Shown here: in pieces, positions 16,229 through 24,187 of the stretch | Numbering within the stretch: position 1 is the stretch's first letter | Layout of the letters: each line of letters starts with the position of its first letter | Notes under the pieces: generated by a model | What the model was told of the DNA's origin: nothing | Databases searched by the model: none | The model's input: the letters and a program-made list of their open reading frames with translations, nothing else | Made by a program: the position numbers and the translations under genes | NCBI RefSeq assembly: GCF_028993635.1 | Contig: NZ_CP118631.1 | Span: forward strand, 4,774,001-4,838,000 | Source of the DNA: Mucilaginibacter sp. SJ | Lineage (GTDB): Bacteria; Bacteroidota; Bacteroidia; Sphingobacteriales; Sphingobacteriaceae | Direction: 5' to 3' | Length of the DNA stretch: 64,000 nucleotides

Positions 16229-16755
16229 AATTTTAGTGTGCCGTAGGTACGCAACTCCCGCTTTTCTCATCGGTGACACAACGCATCAATTCATTTTATG
16301 TAATACTATCCCCATCACTGGCGCAGCTATTGTTTTAACTGACCTGCATCAAAATAATACGCTATGAAAAGCATTAAAGATAAAATTAGCTGTTCTGTTA
16401 TTGGGATTAACGCTTAATGCTGCTGTTCCCGTATCAGCGCAATCCTAATGCTTACAACAGTTCCAATGGTAATTCCAATAAGTTATTATCCTGATTAGTT
16501 GCGCCGTAGGTGCAAAAGGTTTGTAGAACAATGTGAATTTAATTTTAGCGTGCCGTAGGTACGCAACTCCCGCTTTTCTCATCGGTGACACAGCGCATCA
16601 ATTCATTTTATGTAATACTATCCCCATCACTGGCACAGCTATTGTTTTAACTAACCTGCATCAAAACTATACGCCATGAAAACATTAAAAATAAAACTGG
16701 CTATGATATTATTGGGATTAACCTTAGGCGTTACTGTTCCTGTATCGGCGCAATC
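16182..16755 (+). repeat. 312-bp direct duplication (16182-16445 and 16492-16755)
   Basis: Two copies of a segment share the order REP motif, GTGAATT, TTTAGTGTGCCGTAGGTACG, CAACTCCCGCTTTTCTCATC, the sequence before a start codon, and the signal-peptide coding part of a small gene. The start codons of the two copies are 312 bp apart (16364 and 16676). Only the second leads into an intact gene. Confidence 0.85.
16364..16448 (+). pseudogene. truncated, frameshifted copy of the gene at 16676
   Basis: ATG at 16364 followed by a region that, after one frameshift near 16385, reads KLAVLLLGLTLNAAVPVSAQ and then stops. This is the signal peptide of the small secreted/membrane protein encoded at 16676-17047. 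The rest of the gene is replaced by a diverged copy of the 106-bp repeat unit. It is a remnant of the 312-bp duplication. Confidence 0.8.
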
Positions 16756-17047
16756 ATCCAAAGATACTTCATCATCAACTACTAAGGCTAATGGCGCCGG
16801 TGCCGGGAACGGGTCAAGCCAGGGAGCGCCCGGTGCGGCAACGGTATCCGGTACCGGGACAGGTACTTTGCAGGACAGTGACAAAGCCAGCGTACCCAGT
16901 GGCGATGCCGGTGTAAAGCAAAGTACCGACCAGAAAGCGGTAAATCCATCCCAAACAACAGGTTATTGGATTTTGGGCGTGTTTAGTTTTATCGGCCTTA
17001 TAGCGCTCATCCTTCTGCGGAGAACCAGGAAGGCTAATCATAATTAA
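16676..17047 (+). CDS. small exported protein with C-terminal membrane anchor
   Basis: 123 residues in three parts: a signal peptide (MKTLKIKLAMILLGLTLGV, cleavage near SAQ), a low-complexity Ser/Gly/Ala/Thr/Asp linker of about 65 residues, and a C-terminal hydrophobic helix (YWILGVFSFIGLIALILL) followed by the basic tail RRTRKANHN. The layout resembles sorting-signal proteins (helix plus basic tail) though no known recognition motif such as LPXTG or PEP is present. No function can be assigned. A broken copy lies upstream. Its stop overlaps the stop of the convergent GH42 gene by four bases. Confidence 0.75.
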   Translation: MKTLKIKLAMILLGLTLGVTVPVSAQSSKDTSSSTTKANGAGAGNGSSQGAPGAATVSGTGTGTLQDSDKASVPSGDAGVKQSTDQKAVNPSQTTGYWILGVFSFIGLIALILLRRTRKANHN

Positions 17048-19128
17048 TTAACCTCAATGACCTTAACGCCCCATGGCTCCAGTTTTAAATCGCTGTTTTT
17101 GCTGACATTGTCGCCTGATAACAACTCTTTGCCATTATTATAAGGATAAGTCAGACTGGTTTCTTTTGCCGAATAATTAAAATAATAATGAACCGTTTTG
17201 CCGCCCTGGTTTACACCTTGTTTGGTAATAACAGGCCAGGCTATCTGCTGATCGGCACCCCAGAGCCCAACCTTTTTAACGGCATCGGCCAATAATTTGT
17301 CGGTAACGGCGCTGGTGGTTAAGCTGCCTATGTATGTTGCCAGGCCCTTGCCGTAGGTGTTTTCGGTAATAGCCGCGTATTTGCCCCAAACCGGATGATC
17401 GTAATAGGCTAACACTTTAGCGGTAGTAGGGGTAATGAGCTCCATCCAGGTATTCAGCTTTTTGTCTTCAGGTTTCAGGTTCCAGTCATCGGCTTTTAAT
17501 GATACATTGCTGGGTTCGGTGAACTGGCTGTAGTAAATTCCGCAGGCTTCTTCAATAATTCCCGGCTGATGGGTAGTGCGTACTTTCACATTTTCGTCGG
17601 CGAAACCGCTTTTGAAAGTATAAATGATATGACCGCCGTTTTTAACGTAAGTGTTTAAGCGCTTTAACAAACTATCCGGTGCGGCGTATAGCAGGGGAAC
17701 TATCAGCAGTTTATAATCTTCAATATTTTTACTTGTCGGATCAACAAAATCACAGCCTACGTTCATATGGTACAGGCCATCGTAAAACTGGCGTAATACA
17801 TCATTATAGCCGGTACGTACGCCCCAGCCAAAGCCAAAAGCTTTAAAGCCGGTAAGTGCTTCGTTACTGAACAGGATAGCTACATCGTTTTTCTTTTTCA
17901 GGTTGATGAGTTTGGCGCTTAGTCTGTCGAAATCCTTCCCTATAGTTTTGGCCTCGTCATAAACCGGGTTCGGTTCAAAATCATGGCTTAACAAACCCTT
18001 CCAGTATGTTTCGGCCGAATTATGAATGGAGTGCCATGGCCAGTAGCTCACCATGTTGGCCCCGGATGCCAAATGACTAAATGCCTGTAACCTCAACTGA
18101 CCGGGATACGGTACCCATTGCGGAAAGCCTTGTGCTTCAGTTTCGATAGTAAGGTAATTTTTGCCGCCTTTCATTGATCGGGCCACATCGCCTCCAAAAG
18201 AGATCTCCACGCCGGTAAGTTTGTCCTGGCTCGGGTGGTAAATATCTATGCCTGCAATGTCTAAAGCTTTTGCTGCTGCAAAGTGATCAACATCGGGCTG
18301 AATGCCGAACGAATAGCCGTGCCATTCCAGGTCGAAGTTTTGGGTGATGAACTGATCGGGGCGTTTGTATTCGCGTACTATGGCTGCTTGCCATGTTAAG
18401 TAGTCTGTAACCAGCTGCCGCTGAAATTTGGCAAACTCCGATGAAAGACTGCCATTAATAGTATTAACCATCGACGGAAAATCGTCCCAGTTATTGATCC
18501 GGTTGCTCCAGTAGTCGAGCCCGAAAATGTGGTTAATGTTATCAAGTGTTTTATACTTAGCCTTCATGTAGTTAACAAACAGGGCCTGCACGTTTGGCCC
18601 CGCCGTACCGTACGATTTGGTTTCGTTATCTACCTGGTAGCCTATCACCGCCTTGTTATCCTTCACGTGCTCCATTATTTTACGGATAACACGCTCGGCA
18701 TAAAAACGGTAATCTTTATTGGTGATATCCATATTTTGCCGCGGCCCGTATTGGTTTTGGCCCGATGGGGTGATAGCTAAGATCTCGGGATGTTTTTTTA
18801 CCATCCAGGTAGGTACGGCGTAAGTGGGTGTACCTATGATAACATGGATCCCCGCTTTTTGCATGGCATTAAGAACCCTGTCGATATGGGTAAAATCAAA
18901 AACACCATCCTGTGGTTCTTCCGTGCTCCAGGTCGATTCGGCAATGCGCACCACGTTAATGCCGCAGGCTTTCATCATTTGTACGTCCTTATCCAGCCTT
19001 TCATAAGGCATGTACTCGTCATAATAAGCTACGCCGTAAAGCAGCTTATCCATTTTAGGATATTGCGCGAAAGCAGATGCAATAAAAAGTAATTGCATGA
19101 CGAAGAGCAGCAGGGATTTCTTGTTCAT
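17044..19128 (-). CDS. beta-galactosidase, glycoside hydrolase family 42
   Basis: 694 residues counted from ATG 19128, which begins a signal peptide (MNKKSLLLFVMQLLFIASAF). An upstream ATG at 19197 would add a non-signal-like extension. The family-42 TIM barrel starts with LLYGVAYYDEYMPYERLDKD; the acid/base is Glu-169 (QVDNETKSYG) and the nucleophile is Glu-329 or Glu-331 (LTIETEAQG). The C-terminal part contains the trimerisation/glutamine-amidotransferase-like domain and a beta domain. The enzyme hydrolyses beta-galactosides or related oligosaccharides outside the cytoplasm. It is divergent from a GH43 gene, with a 184-bp shared intergenic region containing a palindrome. Confidence 0.92.
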   Translation of the reverse strand: MNKKSLLLFVMQLLFIASAFAQYPKMDKLLYGVAYYDEYMPYERLDKDVQMMKACGINVVRIAESTWSTEEPQDGVFDFTHIDRVLNAMQKAGIHVIIGTPTYAVPTWMVKKHPEILAITPSGQNQYGPRQNMDITNKDYRFYAERVIRKIMEHVKDNKAVIGYQVDNETKSYGTAGPNVQALFVNYMKAKYKTLDNINHIFGLDYWSNRINNWDDFPSMVNTINGSLSSEFAKFQRQLVTDYLTWQAAIVREYKRPDQFITQNFDLEWHGYSFGIQPDVDHFAAAKALDIAGIDIYHPSQDKLTGVEISFGGDVARSMKGGKNYLTIETEAQGFPQWVPYPGQLRLQAFSHLASGANMVSYWPWHSIHNSAETYWKGLLSHDFEPNPVYDEAKTIGKDFDRLSAKLINLKKKNDVAILFSNEALTGFKAFGFGWGVRTGYNDVLRQFYDGLYHMNVGCDFVDPTSKNIEDYKLLIVPLLYAAPDSLLKRLNTYVKNGGHIIYTFKSGFADENVKVRTTHQPGIIEEACGIYYSQFTEPSNVSLKADDWNLKPEDKKLNTWMELITPTTAKVLAYYDHPVWGKYAAITENTYGKGLATYIGSLTTSAVTDKLLADAVKKVGLWGADQQIAWPVITKQGVNQGGKTVHYYFNYSAKETSLTYPYNNGKELLSGDNVSKNSDLKLEPWGVKVIEVN

Positions 19129-19177
19129 AAAAGCGATATTTAGGATAACTGGCTTGTGCTGATGAAAGTACGAATTA

Positions 19178-19198
19178 ATTGTGTTTTTAACACACAAT
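19178..19198. promoter_or_regulatory. palindrome ATTGTGT-N7-ACACAAT in the divergent glycosidase promoter region
   Basis: A perfect 7-bp inverted repeat with a 7-bp centre (total 21 bp) lies between the divergent GH42 and GH43 starts, 50 bp upstream of the GH42 ATG. It may be a regulator-binding site for both genes. No regulator gene is adjacent. Confidence 0.4.
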
Positions 19199-19312
19199 AA
19201 TAAAATATTTTACGATGTGAAACAGATGTAGTAGTACACAAAACTTTTATTGCTATTTAAAAACTGATATTAGCCCCCTGTTGTAATACCATTATAGCCT
19301 GTTATTTTGCTT

Positions 19313-21070
19313 ATGAAAATAGTAACCCGCAACCTGTTGATCCTGGTATTTTGTTGTGCCATATTCAATGTAAGCGCGCAACAAAAGCGCCTCACTTATT
19401 GCAATCCGCTTAACCTTGATTATGGTTATACACCCTTCGAAACTTTTGCAAGCTGGGGCAAACACCGCGCTACTGCCGACCCGACCATGACTTTATTTAA
19501 AGGTAAGTATTACCTTTTTTCGACAAATCAGTTTGGTTATTGGTGGAGCGATGACATGCTGAACTGGAATTTTGTGTACCGCAAATTTGTTCGCCCATAT
19601 AATGAAGTAAAGGGCGACGAGCTTTGCGCTCCCGCTACGTTGGTTTTGGGCGATACCCTATTGGTGATCGGCTCTACCTATAATAAAGATTTTACCCTGT
19701 GGATGAGCACCAATCCCACACATGACGATTGGAAAGCCGCCAAAGATTATTTTAAAGTAGGCGCCTGGGACCCGGGTATGTTCGCCGATGACGACGGCAG
19801 GGTTTACATTTACCATGGCTCCAGCAATACCCTGCCACTTTACGGGCAGGAGATTGACAGGCATACCTTCGAGCCCATCGGCCCAAAAAAAGAAATGGTA
19901 AAACTTAACCCCGAAGAGCATGGCTGGGAGCGTTTTGGCGAACATAATGATAATGTATTTCTGCTACCCTTTATTGAAGGTTCATGGATGAATAAGTATA
20001 AAGGCAAGTATTACCTGCAATTCGGCGCGCCGGGTACCGAACAAAGCGGCTACGGAGATGGCGTTTTTGTGGGAGATCATCCGCTGGGGCCGTTCACTTA
20101 TCAAAAGCATAACCCTTTCTCATACAAGCCAGGCGGCTTTGCCAAAGGTGCAGGGCACGGTGCTACCTGGGCCGATAAGTATGGCAACTACTGGCATATC
20201 AGCACCATGGGCATCTCGGTTAAGAATAATTTTGAGCGCCGTATTGGTTTCTGGCCGGCCGGTTTTGATAAGGATGGAGTGCTGTACAGTAATACCGCTT
20301 ATGGCGATTATCCGCACTATTTATCCAGCGGCCCCGAAGACCACCTGAAAAGTAATTTTACCGGCTGGATGATCCTTAATTATAATAAACCTGTCGAAGT
20401 TTCATCAACCCTCGGTGCTTATGCAGCCAACAACGCGGTTGATGAGGATATTAAAACTTACTGGAGCGCCAAAACAGCCAATAAAGGCGAATGGCTAAAA
20501 ACTGATCTCGGCGGGGTCAGCACCGTAAATGCCATCCAGATAAACTATGCCGATCAGGATGCAGAATTCCTCGGTAAATCACTTGGCGTTTATCACCAGT
20601 ATATTATCTATTCATCGCTCAACGGTAAAACCTGGCAACTCCTTATCGACAAAAGCAAAAACCGTAAAGATGTGCCGCACGATTATATCGAGCTGAAAAA
20701 CCCGGTCAAAGCGCGTTACATAAAAATGGTTAACCTGCACATGCCTACAGGCAAATTTGCAATATCTGGCTTAAGGGTGTTTGGTAGAGGTGCAGGTGCA
20801 AAACCCGATACTGTTCAAAACCTGATTATACTGCGTGGCGACAGCGAACGCCGCAACGCCTGGCTTAAATGGAAACCAAACGATAATGCCACCGGCTACA
20901 CCGTGTACTTCGGCATAGCGCCCGATAAGTTGTACAACAGCATGATGGTTTACGGCAAAAACGAATACTATTTTAATGGGATGGATAAAAGCCTGCCATA
21001 CTATTTTCAAATAGAGGCGTTTAATGAAAACGGAATTTCGGCAAGGACGAAGGTTGTGAAGGTGGAATAG
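19313..21070 (+). CDS. secreted GH43-type glycosidase with F5/8 type C and fibronectin-like domains
   Basis: 585 residues from ATG 19313, which opens a signal peptide (MKIVTRNLLILVFCCAIF, cleavage near SAQ). The five-bladed propeller of GH43 covers about residues 30-340, with Asp-56 (ATADPTM), Asp-153 (AWDPGMF) and Glu-222 (FIEGSWM) in the positions of base, pKa modulator and acid. Residues about 355-500 form an F5/8 type C (carbohydrate-binding) domain with TANKGEWLKTDLGG, and 505-585 a fibronectin type III-like domain. GH43 enzymes attack alpha-L-arabinosides or beta-xylosides; which one cannot be read. Together with GH42 it suggests pectin or arabinogalactan side-chain degradation. Confidence 0.9.
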   Translation: MKIVTRNLLILVFCCAIFNVSAQQKRLTYCNPLNLDYGYTPFETFASWGKHRATADPTMTLFKGKYYLFSTNQFGYWWSDDMLNWNFVYRKFVRPYNEVKGDELCAPATLVLGDTLLVIGSTYNKDFTLWMSTNPTHDDWKAAKDYFKVGAWDPGMFADDDGRVYIYHGSSNTLPLYGQEIDRHTFEPIGPKKEMVKLNPEEHGWERFGEHNDNVFLLPFIEGSWMNKYKGKYYLQFGAPGTEQSGYGDGVFVGDHPLGPFTYQKHNPFSYKPGGFAKGAGHGATWADKYGNYWHISTMGISVKNNFERRIGFWPAGFDKDGVLYSNTAYGDYPHYLSSGPEDHLKSNFTGWMILNYNKPVEVSSTLGAYAANNAVDEDIKTYWSAKTANKGEWLKTDLGGVSTVNAIQINYADQDAEFLGKSLGVYHQYIIYSSLNGKTWQLLIDKSKNRKDVPHDYIELKNPVKARYIKMVNLHMPTGKFAISGLRVFGRGAGAKPDTVQNLIILRGDSERRNAWLKWKPNDNATGYTVYFGIAPDKLYNSMMVYGKNEYYFNGMDKSLPYYFQIEAFNENGISARTKVVKVE

Positions 21071-21098
21071 TAAAAATCAGTATTGATTGGTTAAATTG

Positions 21099-21152
21099 TT
21101 TCACGCAAAGTCGCTAAGGCGCAATTGAAAACACAATTAACCTTAGTGTCTT
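21099..21152. repeat. inverted repeat of the CACGCAAAG / CTTTG type
   Basis: TTTCACGCAAAGTCGCTAAG on one side and CCTTAGTGTCTTTGGG on the other form an imperfect stem after the GH43 stop. It may be a terminator. The gap 21071-21435 contains only this and copy 3 of the 165-bp repeat. Confidence 0.55.
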
Positions 21153-21214
21153 TGGGATCCACCACGGAAGCCCCGGAAAAAATAGTGATAGTGTGTATAA
21201 TATATTTTAGGGAT

Positions 21215-21385
21215 GTTGTGTGTGGGGTGCGTTAGGGATTGCAGTGTAAAGCCCACAGCGTGTATAGGGATTGCGGGCAGGAAAAGCGAGGACTTGTAAC
21301 GGAAAGCCCGGGCCGCAGGCAACGCCCATATTTATAAAACAAATCGAAAATATGCCTAATAACCAATGATTTACAATCACGTCAT
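21215..21385 (+). repeat. 165-bp dispersed repeat, copy 3
   Basis: GTTGTGTGTGGGGTGCGTT lead, GGGATTGCAGTGTAAAGCCC, GAGGACTTGTAACGGAAAGC, CGGGCCGCAGGCAACGCCCA, AT-rich spacer, then TTACAATCACGTCATCAG. It has the same orientation as copy 1 and ends about 50 bp before a small gene. Confidence 0.85.
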
Positions 21386-21435
21386 CAGAAAGATATAATC
21401 TTTGATTTTGGTTGAAATTTGAGTTATATTTAATA

Positions 21436-21594
21436 ATGAAGTCGATACAAAGACAAAAAATTAAACGCGATAAATTTTCAAGGGAGGATATCTTGAGATC
21501 GATGATTGCCTCTTTTAAAATAGAAGGTATTCAAATTCCATATGAAAAAGCCCTGGCTATCTTAAAAAAGATAGATCCATGTTTAAAAAAGTAA
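21436..21594 (+). CDS. small protein with Fic-antitoxin-like inhibitory motif (VbhA-like, orphan)
   Basis: 52 residues starting at ATG 21436. The start is basic (MKSIQRQKIKRDKFSRED) and is followed by a helix ILRSMIASFKIEGIQIP. SFKIEG fits (S/T)xxxE(G/N), the motif by which VbhA-like antitoxins block the ATP site of Fic-domain AMP transferases. The second helix EKALAILKKID completes the small fold. No fic gene is adjacent. An upstream TATATTTA with TTTG at a 20-bp distance resembles a promoter, though its start point would fall at the ATG. The motif match is direct; the antitoxin role is inference. Confidence 0.55.
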   Translation: MKSIQRQKIKRDKFSREDILRSMIASFKIEGIQIPYEKALAILKKIDPCLKK

Positions 21595-21609
21595 GAATTA
21601 AATCAACGC

Positions 21610-22113
21610 ATGCTAAAAACCATCATCCCCCTCCTCATAACCCTGACGCTAAACATCACTGCCAAAGCCCAGCAGGCCGACAGCACCCTGAAAAAATCTC
21701 CCATAAAAACATTAAGCGATAAACAGTTTACCCAGCTAATTACAGGTGAGTACCTGTTTGATGATATTGAACAGGTTGCAAGGCTAAACCATTACCCCAT
21801 GCCCGATGGCGCGCTGAAGTTTAAAAAAGAACTAAGCTTGAGCCCTGTGCAGGTTACCAAAATCACCGCCATTGCTGCCGAACTGCACCGCAAAAGGGTG
21901 GAGATGGGCAATTTTATAGTTACCAACGAGACTACGCTTGATAAACTGATGAGAAAGGGAACGGATAATGGCAGCATTATTTTTTACGCCAACCGCTCGG
22001 GTTTGTATTACGGAGAGCTCAGGAACGCTATTTTGCAGGCCTGTTTAAGCACCGGCAGCGCATTGGCCCCGCAGCAAATCACGAAGTTGGAAACACTCAC
22101 TGCTCATAATTGA
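21610..22113 (+). CDS. exported helical protein, possibly Spy/CpxP-like
   Basis: 167 residues with a signal peptide (MLKTIIPLLITLTLNITAKA). The mature region is mainly helical and contains KELSLSPVQVTKITAIAAEL and a later SALAPQQITKLETLTAHN, two LSPxQ/LxPxQ-type turns reminiscent of the LTxxQ motifs in Spy/CpxP periplasmic chaperones. The intervening helices also resemble that arrangement, but the overall match is weak. It lies 15 bp after the small Fic-antitoxin-like gene and just before accA. A periplasmic location is well supported; the function is not. Confidence 0.65.
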   Translation: MLKTIIPLLITLTLNITAKAQQADSTLKKSPIKTLSDKQFTQLITGEYLFDDIEQVARLNHYPMPDGALKFKKELSLSPVQVTKITAIAAELHRKRVEMGNFIVTNETTLDKLMRKGTDNGSIIFYANRSGLYYGELRNAILQACLSTGSALAPQQITKLETLTAHN

Positions 22114-22160
22114 AAATATCCCGTTTGATTTGCTTAATTTAGCGCCTCCAAATAAAGTGT

Positions 22161-23114
22161 ATGAAGATTACGTTTGATTTTGAAAAACCATTGGCTGAAT
22201 TACAGCAGCAAATTGAAAAGGTAAAGCAGGTTGAAGACAAGAATAAACTTGATATGTCTGCAACTATAGCCGAACTGGAAGGAAAGCTGGAAGAAGCCAA
22301 AAAAGATATATATAACAACCTTACAGGCTGGCAAAAAGTACAAATTTCGCGTCACCCGGAAAGGCCTTATACCTTGCAGTACATCGAGCTGATGTGCGAT
22401 GATTTCATCGAGCTGCATGGCGACCGTACTGTTGGCGATGACAAAGCTATTATTGGTGGTTTTGGTACGCTGAATGGTCAAACGGTAATGTTTATCGGCC
22501 ACCAGAAAGGCCGTAACACCAAGGAGCGCCAGTACCGTAACTTCGGTATGGCTAATCCTGAGGGCTATCGTAAAGCCTTGAGGCTGATGAAAATGGCCGA
22601 AAAATTCAATAAGCCAATTGTTACTTTGATTGATACTCCCGGAGCTTATCCGGGTTTAGAGGCCGAAGAGCGCGGACAAGGTGAAGCCATTGCCCGTAAT
22701 CTGCTCGAGATGGCAGTGCTGAAAGTGCCGGTGATCTGCGTTATTATTGGCGAAGGCGCATCGGGCGGTGCGTTGGGTATTGGTATTGGCGACAGGGTAC
22801 TGATGCTGGATAACTCATGGTATTCAGTGATCTCTCCCGAAAACTGCTCAACCATTCTTTGGAAAACCTGGGAAAATAAAGAGCGTGCCGCTGAAGTACT
22901 TAAATTAACCTCGACAGAAATGTTTAAGAACAGGCTGATTGACGGGGTGATCAAAGAGCCACTTGGTGGTGCCCATCAAGACCCGGTTGCTATGGCCGGT
23001 ATCCTAAAAAAACAATTATTAAAAGACCTGAAAACCCTTAAAGAGCGCAATATCGATGAGCTTGTAACAGAGCGTATTGATAAATTCTGCTCGATGGGTG
23101 TGGTTAATGAATAG
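22161..23114 (+). CDS. accA: acetyl-CoA carboxylase carboxyltransferase subunit alpha
   Basis: 317 residues, the typical length. The N-terminal coiled coil (KPLAELQQQIEKVKQVEDKN) is followed by the crotonase-like carboxyltransferase domain with LHGDRTVGDDKAIIGG, QKGRNTKERQ, the biotin/CoA-binding GLEAEERGQGEAIARNLLEM, and the oxyanion-hole GEGASGGALGIGIGD. With AccD it transfers the carboxyl group from biotin to acetyl-CoA in the first step of fatty acid synthesis. It starts at an ATG 47 bp after the preceding gene. The gene is complete and unusual only in being next to a RAYT. Confidence 0.97.
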   Translation: MKITFDFEKPLAELQQQIEKVKQVEDKNKLDMSATIAELEGKLEEAKKDIYNNLTGWQKVQISRHPERPYTLQYIELMCDDFIELHGDRTVGDDKAIIGGFGTLNGQTVMFIGHQKGRNTKERQYRNFGMANPEGYRKALRLMKMAEKFNKPIVTLIDTPGAYPGLEAEERGQGEAIARNLLEMAVLKVPVICVIIGEGASGGALGIGIGDRVLMLDNSWYSVISPENCSTILWKTWENKERAAEVLKLTSTEMFKNRLIDGVIKEPLGGAHQDPVAMAGILKKQLLKDLKTLKERNIDELVTERIDKFCSMGVVNE

Positions 23115-23143
23115 AAAGTATCGCGATGCAATCGCTGAACCAT

Positions 23144-23245
23144 ATTAAGCGCTCGTTGCAAACGAGCGCAAGAACTAAATAAAAAGACCCTTGCGCTCGT
23201 TTATAACGAGTGCTTAACGTGGGTTTACGTTTGTAACGTAAATCC
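23144..23245. repeat. REP palindromes on the 3' side of the RAYT at 23249
   Basis: TTAAGCGCTCGTTGCAAACG with its hairpin partner CGAGCGC, then a second pair CTTGCGCTCGTTTATAACG and GTTTACGTTTGTAACGTAAA. The first unit is repeated on the other side of the transposase at 23873-23907. These are the presumed substrates of the adjacent RAYT. Confidence 0.8.
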
Positions 23246-23248
23246 ATG

Positions 23249-23821
23249 TTAAGCTTTCACGGAGATAAAGCCCCTTTCCAATAAAGTTATTTCTAACAAA
23301 CCCGGCTCTCCGGCATAATTAATCGCCGAGCTATATATGTAATGTTCAGGATAGCTTACTATTTCAGCCCGTACAGGGTTATCATGAATATAATCCAATT
23401 TTTGAAAAAGTATGTCTTCCCGGTCACACTCGATGGAATGATAGCCATCCTGCCAAACTTTATAATTTTGTATCCGATCATCAAACCTGGCATTATACTT
23501 AAAACGATACAACATCCAATCCCTGCGGCTTTCGTTTTCTGCTTCTATCAGTTTGATAATTTGTTTGTTGGTGTGTTTTTTAAAATCGCGCACAATATCG
23601 GGTAGTCTTACTGGGCTTCTTGCGGATACCAGCAAATGGAGGTGGTTTGTCATCAGGCAAAAAGCATATATCTCCAAACCTTTGTTTTTTTGACAGTAAA
23701 TAAGGGAATCAATAATTAGTTGTTTGTAAGATGGCCTGATAAATACATCAACCCAATCGACTATAGTAAAAGTAATGAAATGTATTTCTTCATGGTTTCT
23801 AACTCTGTATTGATGCGACAT
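23249..23821 (-). CDS. REP-associated tyrosine transposase (RAYT)
   Basis: 190 residues of the Y1 transposase superfamily. The HUH pair is TNHLHLLV (His-60, His-62) and the catalytic Tyr-144 lies in DYIHDNPVRAE, the signature of the TnpA-REP group. It is longer than IS200 TnpA, as usual for RAYTs, and lacks IS termini. Near-identical REP palindromes flank both ends. RAYTs cut single-stranded REP DNA and are thought to spread REPs, and they are normally immobile single-copy genes. The ORF is intact, so the system may be active. Confidence 0.92.
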   Translation of the reverse strand: MSHQYRVRNHEEIHFITFTIVDWVDVFIRPSYKQLIIDSLIYCQKNKGLEIYAFCLMTNHLHLLVSARSPVRLPDIVRDFKKHTNKQIIKLIEAENESRRDWMLYRFKYNARFDDRIQNYKVWQDGYHSIECDREDILFQKLDYIHDNPVRAEIVSYPEHYIYSSAINYAGEPGLLEITLLERGFISVKA

Positions 23822-23872
23822 CCTGGATATAGGTTTAGGCTAAATTAATAATCGTGCGTTACAAACGCAAAA

Positions 23873-23907
23873 CCATGTTAAGCGCTCGTTGCAAACGAGC
23901 GCAAGCG
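23873..23907. repeat. REP palindrome on the 5' side of the RAYT
   Basis: GTTAAGCGCTCGTTGCAAAC followed by GAGCGCAAG, the same sequence as at 23150-23175 on the other flank. Preceded by TGCGTTACAAACGCAAAACC, a variant of the TTTACGTTTGTAACG hairpin of the left flank. Confidence 0.8.
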
Positions 23908-23942
23908 TATATTAAATTTGCCCATCCATAAAATCATTCCTT

Positions 23943-24146
23943 ATGAAGACTGAAAAATCAGAAAGCCCATTTGGTAAATTGGGCAATCCTGCTCAGCGCG
24001 CGTTGGCTAATGCGGGTATAACATCATTGCTTGAATTATCAAAACTTACCGAGAAAGAGTTTTTGCAGTTGCACGGTGTCGGCAAAAGTTCGGTGCCGAT
24101 AGTGAAGGAGAAAATGAAAGAAGAAGGTTTAGGGTTTAAAGAATAA
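23943..24146 (+). CDS. small helix-hairpin-helix protein resembling RNA polymerase alpha C-terminal domain
   Basis: 67 residues. The core reads LGNPAQRALANAGITSLLEL then LTEKEFLQLHGVGKSSVPIV, which is the two-helix-turn pattern of helix-hairpin-helix domains and of the RNA polymerase alpha-subunit CTD. Freestanding copies occur widely in Bacteroidota with undetermined roles; DNA binding is expected. It is a single gene next to the RAYT right flank, followed by a hairpin terminator shared with the convergent bestrophin gene. Confidence 0.82.
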   Translation: MKTEKSESPFGKLGNPAQRALANAGITSLLELSKLTEKEFLQLHGVGKSSVPIVKEKMKEEGLGFKE

Positions 24147-24154
24147 AAAAGTGA

Positions 24155-24180
24155 ACCCCTGTGCCTTCCCGCACAGGGGT
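24155..24180 (-). terminator. hairpin terminator ACCCCTGTGC / GCACAGGGGT
   Basis: A perfect 10-bp stem with a 6-nt loop lies between two convergent genes. On the minus strand it is followed by CACTTTTTTATTC, so a T-run makes it a good intrinsic terminator for the bestrophin gene; on the plus strand no T-run follows. Confidence 0.8.
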
Positions 24181-24187
24181 GTAAAGC

